Source: Thiotrichaceae bacterium (GTDB lineage: Bacteria; Pseudomonadota; Gammaproteobacteria; Beggiatoales; Beggiatoaceae). From it: a stretch of DNA of 64,000 bases. Numbering within the stretch: the stretch's first letter is position 1; every line of letters begins with the position of its first letter. The notes beneath the pieces are model-generated. The model made no database searches, was not told the DNA's origin, and saw only the letters and a program-made list of their open reading frames with translations. Location of the stretch: the NCBI GenBank assembly GCA_028688145.1, contig JAQTYU010000001.1, positions 673,569 through 737,568 on the forward strand, written 5' to 3'. The position numbers and the translations under genes are program-made. Below are positions 47,539-55,830 of the stretch, piece after piece.

Positions 47539-47594
47539 ATTTAGACTAAGTCTAAACTGTAAGTAACTCTATACCATCACAGTGTGTTTTGTCA
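47539..47594 (-). promoter_or_regulatory. Promoter and overlapping operator for the rubrerythrin operon
   Basis: On the minus strand a perfect -35 TTGACA (47589-47594), a 16-base spacer and TATAGA (47567-47572) predict a start near 47560. Just after it is a perfect palindrome TTTAGACTAAGTCTAAA (47539-47555). A repressor bound there would block elongation or polymerase. The site looks like that of a small dimeric regulator, perhaps Rrf2-like; the protein cannot be named from this window. Confidence 0.6.
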
Positions 47595-47740
47595 ATCTGC
47601 ACTGCTAAATATTTTGTGACTTACCACAAGCAAAATACTGTTATTGGAGAGGAATTGCAATGCTTTCTGTGGGTGTGGTTTTTAAAACGGGCAGGATAAG
47701 CTTGAGAACTTGGAAGGGAATCTGTGCAGGTTTGAGACGC

Positions 47741-48328
47741 TTACTCAGGGCTATCAAATAAGCTTCTTAACTTGTCTTTTAACTCATCAAAATAAGCGTG
47801 TTCAAAGTCGTATGGTGCGGCGGGATAAGCGAGTTTATAAATATTATGCAAAATGGCTTTGTGATTTTCTTTGGAAGGAAATTCTGAACAATCTAAAAAG
47901 CGTTCGATACATTGCCGCTGAGGATTGGGAATGGTTGCAAGAATGAAAGATTCTAAATAACCTATTTTGGTTTCGGGGTCACACATGATGTAAGTGTGGC
48001 TGATCTCAGAAAAACCCAGTATTTCTATAATGTTGTTTAATTCGCGCTGCGTGTTTTCATAGCTGCCAAAGATTTTATCGTTATCGGAATGATCAGCATC
48101 TACGACAAATAATATTTTTTTAGTATGTCCGTCTTCAACGAGCTGTTTTAGCAATCCGGGTGCACTATACGTGCGATAATCGGGATTGAAAAAATTACTT
48201 TTACAACTCATGCCATAGAAATCAACAAGCTCTACATTCAAGTGAAGATGCTCCATTAGCTGATAAATGAGATCATTATCATGCGTTTTTTTGGGATTGC
48301 CTTCATGCAAAATTGCAATTGCTTTCAT
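47741..48328 (-). CDS. Toprim-like (DUF3226/OLD-nuclease-type) protein
   Basis: 195 residues. Two acidic motifs in the right places for a Toprim fold: HEG near the first strand (Glu9) and VDADHSDND (Asp77, Asp79). No name can be given with certainty; DUF3226-like proteins have this size and pattern. The ATG overlaps the stop of the upstream ATPase gene by one base (TAATG), so the pair is translated together. In defence systems such as PARIS or OLD-type systems, an ABC-ATPase sensor works with a Toprim nuclease; a similar role here is inference. Sequence is visibly AT-richer than its neighbours. Confidence 0.6.
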   Translation of the reverse strand: MKAIAILHEGNPKKTHDNDLIYQLMEHLHLNVELVDFYGMSCKSNFFNPDYRTYSAPGLLKQLVEDGHTKKILFVVDADHSDNDKIFGSYENTQRELNNIIEILGFSEISHTYIMCDPETKIGYLESFILATIPNPQRQCIERFLDCSEFPSKENHKAILHNIYKLAYPAAPYDFEHAYFDELKDKLRSLFDSPE

Positions 48329-49275
48329 TAACGAATCTCATGAGCTTGATCAAGGCGCATCAACAGCATTTCATAATCCAAAGTCAGTGCCTTGACTATA
48401 TTTTGTTTGTTTTTTGCCAGCGTAGTGTAACTAATTTCGTGTTCATCTAATTTCCTTGCAACCCGCGCAAAAGATTCCAACATTTCTTTAGAATGAGTGG
48501 TTGCGAATACTTGGCAATTTGTTTGTTTGGATAGGGTAAAAATAATTTCCCACAATCTATCTAATTGGCTGTAATGAATGCCGTTATCAATTTCATCGAT
48601 AAATAAATAGCCGTCTGCGCCCGCATACAAAGTGCAAATAATAGCAATATATTGTAATAAGCCATCGCCGCATTCTGATAAGTGTCTATATTCACCGTTC
48701 ATTTTGCATTGAGGTTGCTCACTAATGACTTTAAAAGTTTCGATATTGCTATCAAATTGAGAGACAAACTTGTTCAACTCAGTTTCTTTGTCTTTCTTCT
48801 GAATATCACTGAAGGCATCCAGTAATGAGCTGTTTAAATACCCATGACTATCAATATATCTAATATTTCGTGGAGGACTCATAGAAAAACTTGCTTCACT
48901 TGCAGCAATAGATAATGGCTTATGACTGCCCATTTTAAAATTAAAAACTTTTTTCTCGTCTTGTTCTTCAAAGGAAAACGTAAACTCTTTCACATTAGAA
49001 CTAATATCACATTGTTGGATACGCTCAAGATAGGCATTGAATTCTTCGGGCGTAAAATGTGATGAAGTCAGGTTCAATCTTTCACGTCTGAAACCTACGT
49101 TTGAAATAGCCGAAATAACGGAGGAAACATTAATATAGCAGGCTTCTATAAACGCGGTTTTCCCCACATTATTTTTTCCACCAATCAAATTAACCCGTTT
49201 AAAACCCTCGGCTTTGAAATCCGTGAAACACTTAAATTGTTTGATGTGAATATTTGTTAAAAAATGTGGGTTCAT
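48328..49275 (-). CDS. ABC-type ATPase (AAA_15/AAA_21, OLD/RecF-like)
   Basis: 315 residues. Walker A GGKNNVGKT (Lys39), a signature-like LSECGDGLLQYIAI near residue 205, Walker B YLFIDEID (Asp227, Glu228) and an H-loop ATTHSKEM. These are SMC/RecF-like motifs of the AAA_15/AAA_21 ATPases used by many phage-defence systems. The middle (about 60-190) is the coiled or variable part. It is upstream of and overlaps the Toprim-like gene. No phage or integrase genes flank it. Its AT-richness suggests recent acquisition. Confidence 0.8.
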   Translation of the reverse strand: MNPHFLTNIHIKQFKCFTDFKAEGFKRVNLIGGKNNVGKTAFIEACYINVSSVISAISNVGFRRERLNLTSSHFTPEEFNAYLERIQQCDISSNVKEFTFSFEEQDEKKVFNFKMGSHKPLSIAASEASFSMSPPRNIRYIDSHGYLNSSLLDAFSDIQKKDKETELNKFVSQFDSNIETFKVISEQPQCKMNGEYRHLSECGDGLLQYIAIICTLYAGADGYLFIDEIDNGIHYSQLDRLWEIIFTLSKQTNCQVFATTHSKEMLESFARVARKLDEHEISYTTLAKNKQNIVKALTLDYEMLLMRLDQAHEIR

Positions 49276-49344
49276 GGTAAAAATCTTGTGTGATGACTCA
49301 AAATGCTTTCGAGTCTAGCAAATGAAAGTGGCTTCGTCGAGTTT

Positions 49345-49378
49345 AGGACTGGCAGTGCTTGGAGCACTGCCAGTCCTT
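49345..49378. repeat. Family D palindromic repeat
   Basis: AGGACTGGCAGTGCTT then AGCACTGCCAGTCCTT, a near-perfect 34-base palindrome. It is in the 362-base gap before the malyl-CoA lyase gene, whose other contents (49380-49637) show no gene. Confidence 0.75.
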
Positions 49379-49637
49379 CAATTCTTCTAAAAATCCCACA
49401 CCCGCAAATCTAAAGCCCAAGCTTTCTGCTCAAAACGAATAATGCTAAGATAAGCCACGCGCTGAAATCATTCCCCTTTACAAGAGGGCGAAGGCACAAA
49501 GCCTGTCATCATCCCACAAGCTTTTAAGCGCACCCTCTTTATCCAAGCGGAACGCTGTCAATTCGCAGCCTAATGAATAGCCTGCTATCACCGAATTTCT
49601 CACAGCCTCTCTTAAAAAAACCAAGGAACTTATCCCG

Positions 49638-50615
49638 ATGAGCGCAACGATTATCGAACAAGCAACACCCCGTTTACACCGTTCAGAATTAGCCGTGCCT
49701 GGCACCAACCCCGCTTTCTTTGAAAAAGCCGCACAATCTAACGTCGATTGCATTTTCTTAGATTTAGAAGACTCCATCGCCCCCGATGACAAAGAAGTCG
49801 CCCGTAAAAACATCGTTGCCGCTTTGAACGACATCGACTGGGGCACCAAAACGATGTTAGTGCGTATCAATGGCTTAGACACGCAATACATGTATCGTGA
49901 CGTAATTGAAGTGGTGGAAAACTGCCCCCGTTTAGACATGTTATTAATTCCTAAAGTGGGCGTGCCTGCGGACGTGTATGCTTTAGATATGCTGGTCACG
50001 CAAATCGAACAAGCGAAAAAACGCCAAAAACGTTTGGGTTTTGAAGTGTTAATCGAAACCGCTTTAGGCATGGCAAATGTTGAAGCAATTGCCCAATCCA
50101 GCAAACGCTTAGAAGCCATGAGCTTTGGCGTGGCAGATTATGCGGCTTCTACCCGCGCCCGCACCACGGTTATCGGTGGCGCACATCCTGAATATGGCGT
50201 ATTAACTGATAAAACCGCAGACGGCAGTGCCCGCGATTTCCATTGGAATGACATGTGGCATTTTGCACAAGCCCGCATGTTAGTGGCTTGCCGCGCTTAT
50301 GGCTTACGTCCTATCGATGGACCTTTTGGTGATTTCAGCGACCCTGATGCTTATGTGGCGGCTGCAAAACGCGCTGCAATTTTAGGTTTTGAAGGGAAAT
50401 GGGCAATTCACCCCAGCCAAATTGATTTGGCAAACGAAGTGTTCAGCCCCAGCGAAGCCGAAGTGACCAAAGCACGTCGTATTTTGGAAGCGATGGCAGA
50501 AGCCCAAAAGGCAGGAAAAGGTGCGGTGAGCTTGGACGGTCGTTTAATCGACATCGCCAGCATTAAGATGGCAGAAAATTTACTGCAAAAAGCACAAACG
50601 ATTAGTAAGGTGTAA
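49638..50615 (+). CDS. mcl: Malyl-CoA / beta-methylmalyl-CoA lyase
   Basis: 325 residues of the CitE/HpcH superfamily. Family blocks match bacterial Mcl1-type lyases strongly: RSELAVPGTNP, FLDLEDSIAPDDKEVARKN, MLVRINGLDTQYMYRD, IETALGMANVEAI, FGVADYAASTRARTTVIGG, HWNDMWHFAQARM, LRPIDGPFGDFSDPD and GKWAIHPSQIDLANEVF. It splits (S)-malyl-CoA to glyoxylate and acetyl-CoA, or beta-methylmalyl-CoA to glyoxylate and propionyl-CoA, in the 3-hydroxypropionate, ethylmalonyl-CoA or related glyoxylate pathways. No partner gene is in the window. AAGGA lies 12 bases upstream of the ATG. Confidence 0.93.
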   Translation: MSATIIEQATPRLHRSELAVPGTNPAFFEKAAQSNVDCIFLDLEDSIAPDDKEVARKNIVAALNDIDWGTKTMLVRINGLDTQYMYRDVIEVVENCPRLDMLLIPKVGVPADVYALDMLVTQIEQAKKRQKRLGFEVLIETALGMANVEAIAQSSKRLEAMSFGVADYAASTRARTTVIGGAHPEYGVLTDKTADGSARDFHWNDMWHFAQARMLVACRAYGLRPIDGPFGDFSDPDAYVAAAKRAAILGFEGKWAIHPSQIDLANEVFSPSEAEVTKARRILEAMAEAQKAGKGAVSLDGRLIDIASIKMAENLLQKAQTISKV

Positions 50616-50623
50616 TTGCTCAA

Positions 50624-50656
50624 AGGACTGGCAGTCATCGAAGGACTGCCAGTCCT
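50624..50656. repeat. Family D palindromic repeat
   Basis: AGGACTGGCAGTCAT then AAGGACTGCCAGTCCT, between convergent mcl and FtsK-like genes. Confidence 0.7.
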
Positions 50657-50679
50657 GAATCTCGATCTCATTTAAGATT

Positions 50680-52791
50680 TTAAGCAATCGCAATATACTG
50701 CGCTTGCGCCCGCCGACTCAAATCCGTCACTACCGAGCTGACTTCACTTTCAGCAACATACACCCCATGCACCCGCACAGGTAAGCCCGTACCTGCTGTC
50801 ATGTACAACATATCCCCTTGACCAAGCAGCATTTCCGCGCCCATTTGTCCAAGAATGGTACGTGACTCGCTTTTCGTATTCACCTGAAAGGCGATGCGTG
50901 TTGGAATACTGGCTTTCAATGAACCTGTAATCACATTCACCGATAAGTATTGCGTGGTTAAAATCAGGTGAATCCCCGCCGCCCGCGCTTTTTGCACCAA
51001 ACGGGTAATAAAATCTTCGGCTTGGCTATGAATATGACTCATCATAATTTCTGCAATTTCTTGCATTACAATCACAATATACGGCAATTCGCCCGTCTCA
51101 CCCGCCAATAAGGGATTATTCGCATCAACTTTGCTCAACATTTGGTTATAACTTTCAATGTTGCGTGCGCCCCGATTTGCCATCAAACGATAACGCCGTT
51201 CCATTTCCTGTTCACACCATTGCAGCGCGGGCGGAATTTGTTGCGCCTCATGAATCACGGGCAATAACAAATGCGGCAAGTTTTCATACAAACTCAAATC
51301 ACGATTCGCATTGTCGATTAACAATAAACGCAATTGCTGTGGCGTGGATTTATACAACAAACTCAATAACAAACTGTGCACCGCATTGGCTTTTTCGTCG
51401 CCATGACTGGCTGCCAGCAATAAATGCGGAATGCGCGTCAAATCAATCACCACCGCTTGCCCACTAATCTCTTTCCCCAACGCCAAAGGCAAACGTGAAG
51501 GATGTTGCTGGTATTCAGGGGTGCTGATTAAATCGTGCAGATTAATTTCTTGGCGCACCGCGTGGGCGATTTCAATATGCAGCAAATTCGGAATATTTTC
51601 GACCACTCGCACTTTTTCGAGCCGCAAAATTGCCGCCAGTTGCGTGCCCAATTCTTCCAACTGCCCCACACTCAATGACTTTGCAAGCTGCACTTCAAAA
51701 CTGCTGAGCACAGGGCCTGAACGCATGGTTTTCAAAATCGTGGTAATTTCTAAGGAATTCAGTGCGGATAATAAATCCTGAGAAAGTTTTTCTAAATTGG
51801 GCAATTCCACGGTTTGCGGCAGATTGGATAATAAATCTAAGCTTGGCAAAATTGCTGCGTCGGAGGCAGGCGGCGGGGCAATAACCTCGGTCAGCGTCGG
51901 CACTAATTCCGTTTTTTTCGCGGGCGTTGCCATTGAATCCGCTGCATCATCCGCATTTTCTAAAGCGACATGGCTAAATTGTGCTTCCGCAGGACGTTGA
52001 CGAGATGCGCCTTCTTTGCGTTGAAAGTATTCGTCATCTTCTTCATATTCTTTATTATTTTTGCGGGTTTCCCAACGCTCTTTCGCCTTGCCAAATACAA
52101 AACGCGCCACATAACTGATGGCATTGGCGATATTTTTCAGTACCACACCCGCCCACGGAAAGAAGCGTTCACCTAAAAATCTTTCTAATACGGGCATTAA
52201 ACGCAGGGTATGAAATCCCAAGAAATCCATGAGTTTCATCCATGACAAGCCCGTTAGCAAAGTCACGCCTGTGAGAAATACCGCCAACAGTAATAAAGTC
52301 GCGCCAAGATGGCTAAAGACGCTTTGTAAGCTTTGCCCGACTAATCTGCCTAAAATGCCACCTGCAAACACCGTTTCTGAGGAAAAGTGCACAATTGCTA
52401 AGCCGCAACCTGCGCTCAAGGTCAGAATAAAGCCAATGCTGGGAATGATGGTGGATTTAGGTTCGGCGATGATGTCGTAATGTCGCCCGTGGTAAACCAA
52501 AAAGCCGACGTAGCCGACAATCATTGGGAACAGATAGGCGAAATAGCCGAAAAGATATAAAAATACGTCCGCAAACAATGCGCCTGCGACACCGCCCTTA
52601 TTTTTGACTTCTGCCACTTGCGTGCCACTGTGTGACCAGCCGGGGTCGAGTGGGTTGTAGGTGAATAAACAGACCAATAAATACAGGGCAACAAAGCAAA
52701 AGAAAATTAATAAAATCTCACGTAACCCATGTTTTATCGGGCGGTCGTCAGCGGGCGTATTAAATCTGCGATTGCGGCGAGCTTGGGACAC
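50680..52791 (-). CDS. FtsK/SpoIIIE-like protein with degenerate ATPase motifs, lacking the gamma domain
   Basis: 703 residues. The N-terminus has about four membrane helices (about 25-190) as in FtsK, then a short linker and a motor-type region. FtsK blocks are easy to see: LLSLLYKSTPQQLRLLLID, WCEQEMERRYRLMANRGARN, RLVQKARAAGIHLILTTQ and SIPTRIAFQV. But Walker A reads AASHGDEKANA (about 460-470), not AGTTGSGKS, and Walker B reads IVIVMQEIAEI with Gln577 in place of the usual Asp. The protein ends near QYIAIA, without the KOPS-reading gamma domain. It probably cannot hydrolyse ATP; a structural or regulatory role is inferred. GTG start with GAGGA upstream. Confidence 0.85.
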   Translation of the reverse strand: MSQARRNRRFNTPADDRPIKHGLREILLIFFCFVALYLLVCLFTYNPLDPGWSHSGTQVAEVKNKGGVAGALFADVFLYLFGYFAYLFPMIVGYVGFLVYHGRHYDIIAEPKSTIIPSIGFILTLSAGCGLAIVHFSSETVFAGGILGRLVGQSLQSVFSHLGATLLLLAVFLTGVTLLTGLSWMKLMDFLGFHTLRLMPVLERFLGERFFPWAGVVLKNIANAISYVARFVFGKAKERWETRKNNKEYEEDDEYFQRKEGASRQRPAEAQFSHVALENADDAADSMATPAKKTELVPTLTEVIAPPPASDAAILPSLDLLSNLPQTVELPNLEKLSQDLLSALNSLEITTILKTMRSGPVLSSFEVQLAKSLSVGQLEELGTQLAAILRLEKVRVVENIPNLLHIEIAHAVRQEINLHDLISTPEYQQHPSRLPLALGKEISGQAVVIDLTRIPHLLLAASHGDEKANAVHSLLLSLLYKSTPQQLRLLLIDNANRDLSLYENLPHLLLPVIHEAQQIPPALQWCEQEMERRYRLMANRGARNIESYNQMLSKVDANNPLLAGETGELPYIVIVMQEIAEIMMSHIHSQAEDFITRLVQKARAAGIHLILTTQYLSVNVITGSLKASIPTRIAFQVNTKSESRTILGQMGAEMLLGQGDMLYMTAGTGLPVRVHGVYVAESEVSSVVTDLSRRAQAQYIAIA

Positions 52792-53148
52792 GCTAATTCC
52801 TCTATTAATAAAAACGATTGCTCAAATTCACTATTATTCAGAATTTTACCTTGTCAACTACAGAGAAGCAAAACATTTACAAGAAATGTGACTGAATTGC
52901 AAGGTGAGGGAAGTCTGAAAACCTGCTGTTTTTACTCAATTATGGGCAAAGCATGGGCGGGTAAAAGCTTTTTGCATAAAACATGTTTAAATATGTATAT
53001 CTCGCTAAGTTCTTGTCTACAAAGTATAGTGAACGAGAGGTTGTGGATAAATTGTAGATTTTGTACAACAGATGAAAACAGAACTTCCCTCCTAACTTTT
53101 AACCCATGCTATGCTTAAACAGGCACAACTAAAACACTGGGTTAAATC
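52792..53148. other. Divergent promoter region, no gene seen
   Basis: 357 bases between the FtsK-like gene (leftwards) and the DJ-1-type gene (rightwards). It must hold both promoters. I see no repeat, hairpin or RNA gene in it. Confidence 0.5.
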
Positions 53149-53778
53149 ATGATGAACCGTAAACGTTTAGGCATAATCATTTTTGACGACATCGAAGTGC
53201 TCGATTTTTGCGGGCCTTTTGAAGTCTTTTCTGTCACCCGACTGAATGAAGAATTGCGTCGCGAGCAAGTTTCTCCCTTTGATATTTCATTAATTGCACA
53301 ATACGATAAAACCATTGTCACCACGGGCGGCATGAAAGTCACGCCCGGTGTTACCTTTGCAAACTGTCCACAATTAGATATTTTAGTCGTGCCGGGCGGT
53401 TGGGGAACACGGCGTGAAATGTATAATGATATTTTGCTTGATTTTGTGCGCCAACAAGCGACAAATGTAGAAACCTTAGCGTCAGTGTGCACAGGTGCAT
53501 TGATTTTGGGCAATGCAGGATTATTGAATGGACTGCGTGCCACCACGCACTGGGGTTCATTGGAAATGATGCAGCAACTTTTCCCACAAGTCATCGTTGA
53601 TTCAACTTCTCATGTGGTTTCCCAAGGCAAAGTGATTACTTCAGCAGGAATTTCCGCAGGCATTGAAATGGCATTGCAAATTGTGGCGCAATATTATGGT
53701 GAAAATATCGCCCGTTCAACCGCGCGACACATGGAATATTCTTATCCTGAAAATAATAAGCGGCGGGTGGTTTTATAA
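53149..53778 (+). CDS. DJ-1/PfpI family protein
   Basis: 209 residues, cytosolic. The conserved nucleophile is Cys in SVCTGALILGNAGLL (about residue 118), preceded by the LVVPGGWGTRRE loop and followed by ATTHWGS and the ISAGIEMAL helix. This subgroup resembles isonitrile hydratase and the sensor half of AraC-type DJ-1 regulators, but no DNA-binding domain is present. The exact reaction is unknown; glyoxalase-, amidase- and hydratase-type activities occur in the family. Start could also be the second ATG (53152). Confidence 0.88.
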   Translation: MMNRKRLGIIIFDDIEVLDFCGPFEVFSVTRLNEELRREQVSPFDISLIAQYDKTIVTTGGMKVTPGVTFANCPQLDILVVPGGWGTRREMYNDILLDFVRQQATNVETLASVCTGALILGNAGLLNGLRATTHWGSLEMMQQLFPQVIVDSTSHVVSQGKVITSAGISAGIEMALQIVAQYYGENIARSTARHMEYSYPENNKRRVVL

Positions 53779-53802
53779 CCGCCTAATTTTATTGAGCAAA
53801 CC

Positions 53803-53896
53803 TAGGGTGTATAAGGAGTAGCCGCCATACACCTTTTGGTGACGGCACAACTTTTTAAATCGCAAGGTGTATGACGCGATGCTTATACACCCTACG
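53803..53896. repeat. Pair of family A palindromes in opposite orientation
   Basis: 53803-53835 (CTAGGGTGTATAAGGAG ... ATACACCTT) and the inverted 53863-53896 (CAAGGTGTATGACGCGATGC ...). Between convergent genes, so probably also the 3' ends of both. Confidence 0.7.
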
Positions 53897-53919
53897 CATT
53901 GCTCAATGGGTGACTAGAT

Positions 53920-55638
53920 TTACAAAGCCTTATCGTTCACCACCGAATCCAACTCCATGCCACGGAAAATACTACAGCGTTCAAACACCGCAAGCGTGGG
54001 CGCGACTGATTTGTGATGACAATATTTAGCAACCAATTTCGCCAAACCTTTAATATCGCGTCCGCTGGCTTCGGGAAATTTCTCTGCCAAGGTGTCCAGC
54101 AACTGCGGTTCAAGCTGTAAGCCAAATTGCTCCACCATCACCGCCCAAATTTTACGGCGGTCTGCTAAGCCCGGCGGATGATAACGAATGAGCGCAATAC
54201 AGCGTGACACAATCGCTTCATCAATGTCGCCAACGCGGTTGGTGGTTAAAAACAGCAAGCCGTTGAAATATTCCAACACTCTTAAAAACACCCCAACCAC
54301 CGCATTGGCGGCAATATTGTCGTCGCGCCGTTTGATATAAACGTCAGCTTCATCAATTAACATCACCGCGCCCCAACGTTGCGCCCGCACCAAAGTATTT
54401 TTTAAGGCAATTTCCATTTCAGTGACGTTCAAGCCCAATTGCCCTGAATGCACGCGGTACAAAGGACGTTTAATAATTTCAGAATATACTTCCGCCGTCA
54501 GCGTTTTCCCAACGCCCGCAGGCCCTGCACATAACACCGTCGTGCCGCCAGATTTGCCCTCAATAATATCATCCATTAACACATCCATTTCAGCGGTCAG
54601 GATGTCAATTAAATCAGTTTGCTCGGGCGGTAAAATTAATTTTTGTTTTAAATCAGGCTGATACGCATAAGGCTCCATATCATCGACATGCACCCAGACA
54701 TGATGATGCAATTCCAAATGGAACATCAACACATAGCCATGAATCGGCAATTCCGTGAATAGATTTTCGGGAAGCGCGTCTTGGATTTTTTCAACGCTGT
54801 TTTCGACTTTGGTATTGTAATTCGCACTGCGCCCCGCTTTACGCAGGTATTTCCCGAAAACATCGCCCGACGCATCTAAAGTCAATTCGCGCTCGCTGAG
54901 AATTTCTTCATCATTCACCAAGCGCGCCAAACCGCCGCCCGAAGACAACACCACGATATTTTTACGGGTCCAATCGGTATTCCGATGTGAAGAAGTCGGA
55001 TCATCGGCAAAAATCCCCACGCCACGCCCCGAAAATTGGCGACTGTATTCGGAACGCCAGTTAAAATAACGCTCGCTCGAATAAGTATAAGCTGCCATTA
55101 ATTCAGGGGTTTCTTTTAAATAGCCTTGGGCGGCAAACATTTCTGCCACGGTTTTCCCGACAATATCGCGTTCCCGAATAATCAGGGCAACGGTGACAAT
55201 TTTAGCGAGGCTGTTGGCTTTTAAATCGAGCAAAATACGCCCTGATTCTTCTTCGCCGGGCGGGGTGAAATCAATCCGCGTCACCACATAAGCCAAGGGT
55301 TTGCCCGCATTATTGGCTTTGAACAACCAGCCATGAATTGCATTTTTCGTTAAAAATTCGGCGATGGCGGGTAATAATTGCTCAAGTTGTCCTTCTTCAA
55401 AACGTTGACCGTCATAACTTAAGGCTTGCCGTAAGGTGGCGAGTTGGGCGACTTGCCCCTGCATTCTTTCGCCAGCGGCTGCATACAGTGATTCAAGATA
55501 GCCCAAATGCTGCGTCGAGAAATGATGAAAAGGCACATCGGCTCGATTACCGAATTTGAGTTGTTCTGTTAAGGCGCAAAGTTCGGGAAATTTTGCGACC
55601 ATTGCCTCAACGTGACTGCGTTCAATTTGAAGTTTCAT
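53920..55638 (-). CDS. AAA+ ATPase with uncharacterised N-terminal domain
   Basis: 572 residues. The C-terminal AAA+ module (about 365-520) is complete: Walker A GPAGVGKT (Lys378), Walker B AVMLIDEADV (Asp429, Glu430), sensor 1 LFLTTNRVGDID, and an arginine-bearing SRCIALIRYHP. This resembles FtsH/katanin-like classic AAA proteins but lacks a protease domain. The N-terminal 350 residues do not match a family I know; they include GILLDLKANSLAKIVTVAL-type strands and HGYVLMFHLELHHHVWVHVDD near residue 310. It probably remodels proteins in the cytosol. Transcribed alone. Confidence 0.75.
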   Translation of the reverse strand: MKLQIERSHVEAMVAKFPELCALTEQLKFGNRADVPFHHFSTQHLGYLESLYAAAGERMQGQVAQLATLRQALSYDGQRFEEGQLEQLLPAIAEFLTKNAIHGWLFKANNAGKPLAYVVTRIDFTPPGEEESGRILLDLKANSLAKIVTVALIIRERDIVGKTVAEMFAAQGYLKETPELMAAYTYSSERYFNWRSEYSRQFSGRGVGIFADDPTSSHRNTDWTRKNIVVLSSGGGLARLVNDEEILSERELTLDASGDVFGKYLRKAGRSANYNTKVENSVEKIQDALPENLFTELPIHGYVLMFHLELHHHVWVHVDDMEPYAYQPDLKQKLILPPEQTDLIDILTAEMDVLMDDIIEGKSGGTTVLCAGPAGVGKTLTAEVYSEIIKRPLYRVHSGQLGLNVTEMEIALKNTLVRAQRWGAVMLIDEADVYIKRRDDNIAANAVVGVFLRVLEYFNGLLFLTTNRVGDIDEAIVSRCIALIRYHPPGLADRRKIWAVMVEQFGLQLEPQLLDTLAEKFPEASGRDIKGLAKLVAKYCHHKSVAPTLAVFERCSIFRGMELDSVVNDKAL

Positions 55639-55830
55639 GCGAATACTGACTCACTGTGCTGATGAACTGAAACAGTAGTTTTAGCAAAGGATAAGCCAGT
55701 TGGATAAGTCTTTAATTTGACTGTTTTTTAAAGCAGGATAACGGGCAGATTGTCAGGTTTATAACATAGGCGTGCGGGGATTTTTGGGGTGTTTGTTGTT
55801 TTAGCGATTTAAATCTTCTTATTTTTCATT
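55639..55830. other. Upstream region of the AAA+ gene, no gene seen
   Basis: Includes the likely promoter of the leftward AAA+ gene. The rest of the 532-base gap is the MITE-like element at 55831-56016 and 154 AT-rich bases without a visible gene. Confidence 0.45.

Noticed and set aside
49478..50119. 213-codon minus-strand frame over malyl-CoA lyase
   Set aside because: The plus-strand frame matches a known family throughout; the antisense product is Ser/Lys/Arg-rich without motif.
53803..53896. Possible CRISPR array from repeated palindromes
   Set aside because: Only two units, inverted rather than direct, with no regular spacers and no cas gene.
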